Shown here in pieces: positions 1-5,656 of a stretch of 7,630 nt of DNA (the stretch's first letter is position 1; every line of letters starts with the position of its first letter). The stretch comes from JAUWBF01 sp043815125 (GTDB taxonomy: Bacteria > Verrucomicrobiota > Verrucomicrobiia > Opitutales > Opitutaceae), in the NCBI GenBank assembly GCA_043815125.1, contig JBDRJH010000221.1, forward strand, positions 1 to 7,630. Direction: 5' to 3'. The notes beneath the pieces were generated by a model. The model ran no database searches, was not told the origin of the DNA, and saw only the letters and a list, made by a program, of their open reading frames with translations. Made by a program: the position numbers and the translations under genes.

Positions 1-26
1 GTGAACGGGCCTCGCGAGCGCGCCCC

Positions 27-923
27 CTACGGGGTGGCGGGCGGGAGTTTGTTGAGGAACTCCTCGGGTTTCCATCTGGAGCCGTCGGCGCGGTGGATGA
101 TGCGGCCGTCGGGCGAAATGAGCACGGTGGCAAGGGTGTGCTGGATCATGTTGCCGTCGAACTGGGTGTGCACGCCGAATTGGGTGAGCAGGTCTTTGAT
201 GGCGCGCTCGGGGCCGGTGAGGAAGGTGAAGTTGGTGGTGTCGATGCCGCGGGCCCGGGCGTATTCCTGGAGCACGCCGGGGGTGTCGAACTCGGGGTCG
301 AAGGTGATGGAAATGAGTTCGAGGTCGGTGCGGCCGGCCTGCTTGGCGGCGTCCTGGGTGCGCATCATGTTCATGGTGGCGGCGGGGCACATGGTGGCGA
401 TGGGGCAACGGGTGTAGATGAAGTTCATCAGCACGAAGCGGCCGCGGTAGCGGGCGATGTCGACGACCTGGCCGTCCTGGTTGTAGAGGGCGAAGTCGGG
501 CAGGTTTTCGCCGATCTCGCGGTAGGCGCCACGGCCGCGGATGGTGGTGTCCTCGCGGAGACGGCCGGCGGCCTGGGTGACGCGGGTGTCGGCGAGGGGG
601 TCGAGGGGCCAGATTTTTTCGAGGCGGAAGTCGCCGTCGTCGCCCTCGAAGAGTTCGCCGCGGATGCGTTGGCCTTCGCGGGCGTTGGCGAGGTCGCCGG
701 CGTTGACGTGGAACTCCATGGCCATGGGTGGCATGTAGCCGGGGATCTCGTCGTGGTCGACCAGGAGGGTGCCGCGTTCGGTGTCGACGGAGAGGATTTG
801 TCCGGTGAGGGGGCGGCCGGCGGGCGTGGCGGGGCCGGTCGCCGCGGGCTCGGGGCGCTTGCAGGCGGAGAGCGCGAGGGCGGCGGCGAGGACGGACCAA
901 AGGGGATTGAGCGACGGGCGCAT
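27..923 (-). CDS. SCO1/SenC-family copper chaperone lipoprotein with N-terminal CusF-like domain
   Basis: 298 residues. The N-terminus is a lipoprotein signal with lipobox L-S-A-C (Cys21), so the protein is probably anchored facing the periplasm. Residues about 40-107 resemble the CusF/DUF-type copper-binding fold: His57 followed by a PGYMPPMAMEF segment, with Met64, Met67 and Met69 as likely Cu(I) ligands. Residues about 130-292 form a thioredoxin-like SCO domain with the metal/redox cysteines Cys173 and Cys179 in a TRCPIATMCP segment and the distal His262 (MIQHTLATVLISPDG). SCO proteins deliver copper to, or reduce, the CuA site of oxidase subunit II, which is encoded about 3.4 kb away. The cysteines are C-x5-C rather than the classical C-x3-C, a variant I know from some bacterial homologues. 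The ATG at 923 directly precedes the signal peptide. The gene is divergent from ctaA across an 87-bp gap. Family assignment is secure; the exact copper role is inferred. Confidence 0.93.
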   Translation of the reverse strand: MRPSLNPLWSVLAAALALSACKRPEPAATGPATPAGRPLTGQILSVDTERGTLLVDHDEIPGYMPPMAMEFHVNAGDLANAREGQRIRGELFEGDDGDFRLEKIWPLDPLADTRVTQAAGRLREDTTIRGRGAYREIGENLPDFALYNQDGQVVDIARYRGRFVLMNFIYTRCPIATMCPAATMNMMRTQDAAKQAGRTDLELISITFDPEFDTPGVLQEYARARGIDTTNFTFLTGPERAIKDLLTQFGVHTQFDGNMIQHTLATVLISPDGRIIHRADGSRWKPEEFLNKLPPATP

Positions 924-1010
924 GGGTCAACCGATTCGACCGGCGGAAATAATTGTCAAAGGCATTGCGGAGACTAGTGCTGTCCCTTCGCTCTGTCCCA
1001 AGCCGTCCTA
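924..1010. promoter_or_regulatory. Divergent intergenic region between the SCO gene and ctaA
   Basis: This 87-bp gap separates two divergently read genes, so it should contain promoters for both. Its most AT-rich part is about 947-960. On the minus strand, positions 959-954 read TTGACA, a perfect sigma70-type -35 hexamer, but no good -10 box lies 16-18 bp downstream (AATCGG at 17 bp), and a start there would leave almost no leader before the SCO ATG. On the plus strand TTGTCA (953-958) is a possible -35 with only a poor -10 after it. The region is real; the individual boxes are weak. Confidence 0.3.
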
Positions 1011-2087
1011 ATGAAGATTTCCGAACACCGCGCCCCGTCCGTCCCCAACCCACCGCCTGCCGCGGAGGAACCGGTGGCGCGCGACCGGCGCACGGGCGGC
1101 TACAAGCCGGGACTGGCGTGGTCGGCCGCGATCGGCGGGGCGTGGGTGCTGGTGCTGGTGATGATGGGGGCGTTCACCACAAGCATCAACGCGGGCATGG
1201 TGTTCCCGGACTGGCCGTTGTCGAACGGTTCGCTGAACCCGGTGGGCTGGTTGCACGACGCGGCGATGTTCGCGGAGCACTCGCACCGGTTGAGCGCGGG
1301 ATTGATGAGCATCATCACGCTGGCGATCACGGCGTGGGTGTGGACGGCGGAGGCGCGCCCGTGGGTGCGCCGGCTGGCGGTGGGCGCGTCGGTGTTGATT
1401 TTTGTGCAGGCGGGCGTGGGCGGGCTGCGGGTGTTGCTGGATCCGCAGCACCTGGACCTGCTCAACACGAGTGTGGGGCGGATCTTCGCGATGGCGCACG
1501 CGGTGTTGGCGCAGATTTTCGTGGGTTGTCTGGTGGTGCTGGCGCTGGCGCTGGGGCGGCCGTGGATCGAGGGCGGAGCGCCGGCCACGCCGTCGACGTG
1601 GCGACGGTTGGGGGTGTGGTGCTGCGGGTTGCTGGTCGCGCAGCTGGCGATCGCCGCGGTGATGCGGCACAGCTTCGCGGGGCTGGCGATCCCGTATTTC
1701 CCGCAGAGCACGGCGGAGGGCGGCTGGTTGCCGGCGGTGTGGAGTTTCAAGGTGGGCATTCACTTTGCGCACCGCGCGATGGCGGTGGTGTTGACGGTGG
1801 CGCTGGTGGCGCTGGCGATCCGGGTGTGGCGCGACGGGCGCGCGGCGGCCGGTGCCAAGCGCGCGGCGACGATGCTGGTGGCGCTGCTGGGGTTGCAGAT
1901 CGCGCTGGGCGCGGCCTCGGTGTTGAGCCTGCGCGACGAGCGCTACACGACGGCGCACGTGATCGTGGGGGCGGCGTTGCTGGCGCTGACGGTCGGGCTG
2001 ACGGCGTGGGGTTTCCGTTTCAAGCCGGCGCCGACCATCGAGGACGCGACAACGTTGGAGAAAAAGCTGACCCTGCGCCGCGCATGA
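1011..2087 (+). CDS. ctaA: Heme A synthase, COX15/CtaA family
   Basis: 358-residue polytopic membrane protein that oxidises the C8 methyl group of heme O to the formyl group of heme A. About eight hydrophobic segments are visible (near 37-57, 95-112, 121-139, 157-180, 199-218, 247-270, 286-307, 314-334). The four family histidines are His92 (in EHSHR), His163 (MAHA), His254 (HFAHR) and His316 (TTAH), and Glu89 sits three residues before the first as in the Bacillus enzyme. The first periplasmic loop reads GMVFPDWPLSNG: the cysteine pair found there in Bacillus-type CtaA is replaced by Phe and Ser, and the matching second-half loop (about 220-232) also lacks cysteines. This looks like the cysteine-less class I associate with planctomycetes and relatives. 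The ATG at 1011 has no recognisable ribosome site (CAAGCCGTCCTA before it). It overlaps ctaB by four bases, which implies translational coupling. Confidence 0.95.
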   Translation: MKISEHRAPSVPNPPPAAEEPVARDRRTGGYKPGLAWSAAIGGAWVLVLVMMGAFTTSINAGMVFPDWPLSNGSLNPVGWLHDAAMFAEHSHRLSAGLMSIITLAITAWVWTAEARPWVRRLAVGASVLIFVQAGVGGLRVLLDPQHLDLLNTSVGRIFAMAHAVLAQIFVGCLVVLALALGRPWIEGGAPATPSTWRRLGVWCCGLLVAQLAIAAVMRHSFAGLAIPYFPQSTAEGGWLPAVWSFKVGIHFAHRAMAVVLTVALVALAIRVWRDGRAAAGAKRAATMLVALLGLQIALGAASVLSLRDERYTTAHVIVGAALLALTVGLTAWGFRFKPAPTIEDATTLEKKLTLRRA

Positions 2088-3022
2088 GCGACGAGACCGA
2101 GCAGGCGGAGCGATCCGCGTCCCCCTCCCCTGTCGCGGGCAAGGCCGTCGCGGGCGGTGCGAAGTTTGGCGACTACCTGGAGCTGACGAAGCCGCGGCTG
2201 AGCTTCCTGTCGGTGGTGACGACGCTGGTCGGCTACGCGGCGGCGAGGCCGGGCTGGCACCCGAAGGAGTTCATTTGTCTGGTCGCGGGCACGGCGGCGT
2301 GCGCGGGCGGCGTGGCGGCCCTGAACCAGTGGTTGGAGCACGACACGGATGCGCGCATGGCGAGGACGGCGGACCGGCCGATCCCGGCGGGCAAGGTGGC
2401 CACGGGGTCGGCGTTCGTGGTGGGCGGCGGGTTGTGCTGCCTCGGGCTGGGGTTGCTGTTCGGCGGGGTCAACGGCTGGTCGTCGATTTTCGCGTTGCTG
2501 ACGATTTTCGCCTACCTGGCGTGGTATACGCCGGCGAAGCGCACGTCGCGCTGGTCGACGGAGATCGGCGCGGTGGCGGGGGCGTTGCCGCCGTTGATCG
2601 GCTGGGCGGGCGCGGAGAACGGCGTGAGTCCGCTGGGCTGGGTGCTGTTCGGCGTGCTGTTGTTTTGGCAGATCCCGCACTTCATGGCGATCGCGTGGAC
2701 CTACCGGCACGACTACTCGGCGGTGGATTTCCCGATGCTGCCGGTGCGTGACGCGGAGGGCGGCCGGGTGGCGCGCTGGTCGCTGGTGAACACGGTGGCG
2801 TTGGTGGTGGTGGCGTTGCTGCCGGTGGCGCTGGGGGAGTGCGGCTGGTTCTACGGCGCGGGCACGGTGGTGCTGGGCGCGTGGTTCCTGCGGGGCGCGG
2901 CGGTGTTTCTGAAACCGGGGGGGCGCGACGGGGCGGCGCGGCGGTTGTTTTTGATCTCCATCGGCTGGCTGCCTTTGCAGCTGGCACTCTTGGTGATCGA
3001 CCGGCTGTGGTTGACGGCTTGA
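2084..3022 (+). CDS. ctaB: Heme O synthase (protoheme IX farnesyltransferase)
   Basis: 312-residue UbiA-superfamily prenyltransferase (also called CyoE or Cox10) that adds a farnesyl chain to heme B, giving heme O, the substrate of CtaA. The first polyprenyl-diphosphate site is at residues 81-103: Asn81, Glu85, Asp87 and Asp89 in NQWLEHDTDARM, then RTADRPIPAGK. The family usually has Asp where Glu85 stands. The second conserved block (148-174) is YTPAKRTSRWSTEIGAVAGALPPLIGW in two parts: the YTPAKR segment, then GALPPLIGW. A third, WQIPHFMAIAW with HDYSAVDFPMLPV, follows at 195-221. Multiple hydrophobic segments fill the rest. The start chosen is the ATG inside the ctaA stop (ATGA, 2084-2087), which gives a normal family length with a short polar N-terminus; the same frame stays open upstream to 953, but that part only shadows ctaA. 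A possible weak terminator follows the stop. Confidence 0.95.
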   Translation: MSDETEQAERSASPSPVAGKAVAGGAKFGDYLELTKPRLSFLSVVTTLVGYAAARPGWHPKEFICLVAGTAACAGGVAALNQWLEHDTDARMARTADRPIPAGKVATGSAFVVGGGLCCLGLGLLFGGVNGWSSIFALLTIFAYLAWYTPAKRTSRWSTEIGAVAGALPPLIGWAGAENGVSPLGWVLFGVLLFWQIPHFMAIAWTYRHDYSAVDFPMLPVRDAEGGRVARWSLVNTVALVVVALLPVALGECGWFYGAGTVVLGAWFLRGAAVFLKPGGRDGAARRLFLISIGWLPLQLALLVIDRLWLTA

Positions 3023-3054
3023 GCGAGGCGGGTTGCCTGCGGGGTTTTTATTTT
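3023..3054 (+). terminator. Possible weak intrinsic terminator after ctaB
   Basis: Right after the ctaB stop, AGGC (3026-3029) can pair with GCCT (3035-3038) around a GGGTT loop, extendable by two pairs across a one-base bulge (GC at 3023-3024 with GC at 3039-3040). It is followed by GGGG and then TTTTTATTTT (3045-3054), the only long T-run in the left half of the window. The stem is short and four G residues separate it from the T-tract, so it may be only a partial terminator that lowers expression of the downstream DUF420 gene. Confidence 0.3.
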
Positions 3055-3071
3055 CGACCAATTTTCACTTT

Positions 3072-3506
3072 ATGGACGTGCATGACATTCCCGCGATCAA
3101 CGCGGCGCTCAACGGATTGGCCACGGTGCTGATGACCGGCGGTTTCATCGCCATCATGGCGGGCAAACGCGAGGTGCATCGCGGCTTCATGCTGAGCGCG
3201 GGCGCGGTGTCGGCGGTGTTTTTGATTGGTTATGTGGCGCACAAGATCCTCGTGCGCGGGGTGCACACGCCGTTCGGCGGCGAGGGGGCGATCCGCACGG
3301 TGTATTACGCAATGCTGGTCTCGCACATCCTGCTGGCGATGAGCATCGCCTGGTTGGTGCCGCGCACGTTTTGGCTGGCGATCCGGGGCGACTACGAACG
3401 TCACAAGGCGTGGGCGCGCTGGACGTTTCCCATCTGGTATTACGTCAGCGTGACGGGCGTGCTGGTGTATTTTTTCCTGTATCGCTGGTGGCCGGCGGCG
3501 GCCTAA
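3072..3506 (+). CDS. DUF420 (YozB/CtaM-like) membrane protein, probable oxidase maturation factor
   Basis: 144 residues with about four membrane spans (near 13-30, 40-60, 78-97, 118-138). It has the hallmarks of DUF420: the opening IPAINAALN, EVHRGFMLSAG with His36, then His57 (YVAHK), His85 (VSHI) and His111 (RHKAWARWTFPIWYYVS). Four conserved histidines in or near the membrane suggest heme or metal contact, but the biochemical activity is unknown. The Staphylococcus aureus member CtaM is needed for function of its aa3-type quinol oxidase, and family genes often sit beside ctaA/ctaB, as here. I chose the ATG at 3072 because the protein then begins directly with the conserved MDVHDIPAINA region; a TTG at 3033 would add 13 residues, which I do not favour. 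There is no clear ribosome site. It lies 49 bp after ctaB in the same direction. Confidence 0.9.
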   Translation: MDVHDIPAINAALNGLATVLMTGGFIAIMAGKREVHRGFMLSAGAVSAVFLIGYVAHKILVRGVHTPFGGEGAIRTVYYAMLVSHILLAMSIAWLVPRTFWLAIRGDYERHKAWARWTFPIWYYVSVTGVLVYFFLYRWWPAAA

Positions 3507-3518
3507 CGGCCGGCGCCG
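3493..3518. terminator. GC-rich hairpin at the convergent end of the DUF420 and azurin-like genes
   Basis: CGGCGGCGGCC (3493-3503) pairs with GGCCGGCGCCG (3508-3518) with one G-G mismatch, around the loop TAAC that contains the DUF420 stop codon. A second imperfect stem, CGGGGCGC (3522-3529) with GCGCCCCG (3550-3557), follows with a 20-base loop. Neither has a T-tract on either strand, so these could be sites of factor-dependent termination or mRNA 3'-end protection between convergent genes rather than classical intrinsic terminators. In DNA this rich in GC such stems can also arise by chance. Confidence 0.3.
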
Positions 3519-3563
3519 CTGCGGGGCGCACGGCCACGCACGCTCCGACGCGCCCCGACGGAC

Positions 3564-4091
3564 TCAGGGCGCGGCCTTGACGACCAGCACGCCGCCCATG
3601 CCGCTCAGGAAGTGGCCGGGGAAGCTGCACACGAACGGGTAGTTGCCGGGCTCGGCGGGGGCGTTGAAGTTGATGGTCACAGATTCGCCGGGGCCGAGCA
3701 GGCTGGTGTGCGCGAGGACCTTGTCGGCTTGGGCGGGCGGCAGGTAGTCGCTGCCGATGGCGGACATGGCGGCCATACAATAGGCGCGGGCGTCGGCGTC
3801 CTTGGTGAGAAGCACCCAGTTGTGGCCCATGGCGTTCTTGGGCATGCGGCCGTTGTTGGTGAGGGTGAGATTGATCGCCTCTCCGGGGGCGGCCTCGATG
3901 CGGGTGACGGAGAACTTCATGTCGTCGCCGGCGAGCACGGTGATGTCGGGCGGGACGGCGGCCTTGGCCACGGGCGCGGCGGATGTCTTGGCGGAGGTGG
4001 ATTCGGGCTCCTGACGACCGCAGCCGGCTAGCAGGACGGCGGAAAAAACGGCGAGGACAAAGGCGGGGAACTGGCGACGCGAAAAGTTCAT
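3564..4091 (-). CDS. Azurin-like blue copper (cupredoxin) lipoprotein
   Basis: 175 residues. An N-terminal signal with lipobox L-A-G-C (Cys24) predicts a membrane-anchored periplasmic protein, followed by a Ser/Ala/Pro-rich tether to about residue 47. The cupredoxin domain (about 49-172) resembles azurin: NAMGHNWVLLTKDAD carries the first copper ligand His90, and YPFVCSFPGHFLSGMGGVLVV carries Cys155, His160 and probable axial Met165. The Cys-His spacing (four intervening) is that of azurin, but His-Met has four intervening residues instead of azurin's three, as I recall for rusticyanin and auracyanin. The azurin N-terminal disulfide is not evident; the only other cysteine in the domain is Cys105. 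The start at 4091 puts the signal peptide first; the frame stays open to 4190, adding 33 residues with no family match. Likely an electron donor to the oxidase or a copper handler. It is convergent with the DUF420 gene and divergent from coxB. Confidence 0.9.
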   Translation of the reverse strand: MNFSRRQFPAFVLAVFSAVLLAGCGRQEPESTSAKTSAAPVAKAAVPPDITVLAGDDMKFSVTRIEAAPGEAINLTLTNNGRMPKNAMGHNWVLLTKDADARAYCMAAMSAIGSDYLPPAQADKVLAHTSLLGPGESVTINFNAPAEPGNYPFVCSFPGHFLSGMGGVLVVKAAP

Positions 4092-4285
4092 GCGGGCAAA
4101 CCTGCAAGGCCCGCCCACCATCCGCAACGGCGCAGTGCCGGCCACCCCGCGGCCGGGCCAAAATGTGCGCGTTCTAATACCCGCAATCACCCTGCTGATA
4201 GCTGTTTTTATGGCTTGAAATGCAGGGGGGCATCCAGACGCTCAAAAGTTTGTGCCCTCGCGGCCAAGCATCCCTAACCGGTCTC
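4092..4285. promoter_or_regulatory. Divergent intergenic region between the azurin-like gene and coxB
   Basis: This 194-bp spacer separates two divergently read genes and is the largest gap in the window, so it should carry promoters for the azurin-like gene and for the structural oxidase operon. The part from about 4157 to 4222 is distinctly more AT-rich than its surroundings and includes TAATAC (4175-4180), a T5 run (4205-4209) and TTGAAA (4215-4220). I could not pair these into a convincing -35/-10 promoter on either strand and found no clear operator palindrome. The strand bias of G over C reverses across this spacer. Confidence 0.4.
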
Positions 4286-5581
4286 ATGAGTCTTTCTTCT
4301 TTTTTTCGCAGCGTTTCCCCTCGCGGTCTGGCCGCACGGTTGTCTGTGCTCGCCCTGCCCTTGCTGGCCGGCGGATGGGTCAGCGGCCCCCAGTCGACCT
4401 TTGAGACCGCCGGCCCGGTGGCCCGGTCCCAGACCAACCTGATGTATGTCACGCTGGTCGTCGTGATGGTGATCTTTGTGATCGTCGCCGGCGTGCTCGC
4501 CTACGCCACGATCAAGTTCAAGGCCAAGAGCGAACACGACGAACACGCACCCGTGCCGCCGCAGGGCCACGGCAACCCCTTGGTCGAGCTCGGCCTGATC
4601 GGCGCTTCCGTGCTGGCGCTGGTCATCATCGCCGTGCCGACCGTCCGGGGCATCTGGTATACCTACGACGTGCCCGAGGCCGAGCGGGCCAACGCCTACG
4701 AGGTCACCGCGATCGGCTACCAGTGGTGGTTCAAGTTCGAATACCCCGCCGAGCAGATCGACAACGTCGGCACCCTCGTCAACGCCAACGAGCTCGTCAT
4801 CCCCGCCGGCCGTCCCGTGCGCGTGAACCTGCGCACCTTCGACGTCATCCACTCCTTCTGGGTGCCCAAGCTCGCCGGCAAGGTCGACATGATGCCCAAC
4901 CGCGCCAACCACCTCTGGCTGCAGGCCGACGAGCCCGGCTACTTCTGGGGCCAGTGCGCCGAGTATTGCGGCGACTCGCACGCCGTCATGCGCTTTCGCG
5001 TGATCGCCCTCGCCGAGGACGAGTTCGCCGCCTGGGTTGCCAAACAAAAGCAGCCCGCCCGCACCGTCACCGCCCAAGCCGAGGCGCCCAAGCCCGCCCT
5101 CGCCGGCTACACCTTCACCAACCCCGGCCGCAACGCCCCGGGCTGGACCCGCGAGTTCGACGCCGATCCGTTCGGCAACTGGCGCAAGATGCAGGACGTC
5201 CCCGCGACCGAGGACGCCGCCCTCATCGCCCACGGCCGCGAGCTCTTCCAGCAGAAGAACTGCATCACCTGTCACACCGTGCGCGGCCACGAAGGCGGCG
5301 GCGTCACCGCCCCCGACCTCACCCACGTCGGTTCCCGCACCACCATCGCCGGAGGCCTGCTGGAGAACAACGAGGTCAACCTCCATCGCTGGCTGCGTTT
5401 CCCCGACGAGGTGAAGCCCGGCAACAAGATGTGGCTCGGCATCGGCGGCATGGCCAACGTCTCCATGCAGGGCTACGTCCACTGGGACCCCGAGACCAAG
5501 GCCTTCACCGACAAGCGCAACATCGAGGTCGACGACGACGAGGCCCGCGCCCTGGTCGCCTACCTGCTCAGCCTCAAATAA
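4286..5581 (+). CDS. coxB: Cytochrome c oxidase subunit II with C-terminal cytochrome c domain (caa3 type)
   Basis: 431 residues (also named ctaC). After a signal-like N-terminus (hydrophobic about 18-30) come two membrane hairpin spans (about 52-74 and 97-121) and the periplasmic CuA cupredoxin domain. All CuA ligands are present: His189, Cys224, Glu226, Cys228, His232 and Met235, within DVIHSFWVP and GQCAEYCGDSHAVM. The aromatic electron-entry patch is GYQWW (Trp147-Trp148). A linker of about 60 residues leads to a class I cytochrome c domain with heme site C326-I-T-C329-H330 and probable axial Met382 in KPGNKMW. The fused heme makes this a caa3-type subunit II able to accept electrons from a soluble or anchored carrier. 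The N-terminus keeps the SGPQS segment typical after the lipobox of relatives, but Trp31 stands where a lipid-modified Cys would be expected. The ATG at 4286 precedes the signal directly; an in-frame ATG at 4220 would add 22 unconserved residues. Subunit I follows after 75 bp. Confidence 0.95.
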   Translation: MSLSSFFRSVSPRGLAARLSVLALPLLAGGWVSGPQSTFETAGPVARSQTNLMYVTLVVVMVIFVIVAGVLAYATIKFKAKSEHDEHAPVPPQGHGNPLVELGLIGASVLALVIIAVPTVRGIWYTYDVPEAERANAYEVTAIGYQWWFKFEYPAEQIDNVGTLVNANELVIPAGRPVRVNLRTFDVIHSFWVPKLAGKVDMMPNRANHLWLQADEPGYFWGQCAEYCGDSHAVMRFRVIALAEDEFAAWVAKQKQPARTVTAQAEAPKPALAGYTFTNPGRNAPGWTREFDADPFGNWRKMQDVPATEDAALIAHGRELFQQKNCITCHTVRGHEGGGVTAPDLTHVGSRTTIAGGLLENNEVNLHRWLRFPDEVKPGNKMWLGIGGMANVSMQGYVHWDPETKAFTDKRNIEVDDDEARALVAYLLSLK

Positions 5582-5656
5582 TCCTCGCGCCCCGCCCTTT
5601 TCCCCGCGCCGCCGCGCCGACCGACCTTAACGCACCAACCCATTTCCGACCTCCTC

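Noticed and set aside
1..26. A possible terminator or gene fragment before the SCO stop codon
   Set aside because: Only 26 bases are visible. GC-rich self-complementary bits (CTCGCGAG at 11-18) are present without a T-tract, and no coding signal can be judged.
953..2083. An upstream extension of the ctaB frame that would give a 689-residue protein
   Set aside because: The extra part is a Gly/Ala/Arg-rich frame-shifted shadow of ctaA. The ATG in the ATGA overlap gives a normal heme O synthase.
4110..4230. A possible dif/XerCD site at the strand-bias switch
   Set aside because: I looked for paired 11-base arms around a 6-base centre. TTATGGCTTGAAAT (4208-4221) faintly resembles a XerD arm, but there is no matching XerC arm at the right distance.
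4220..4285. An earlier ATG for subunit II
   Set aside because: It would place 22 unconserved polar residues ahead of the signal-like segment; the ATG at 4286 gives a normal n-region and hydrophobic core.
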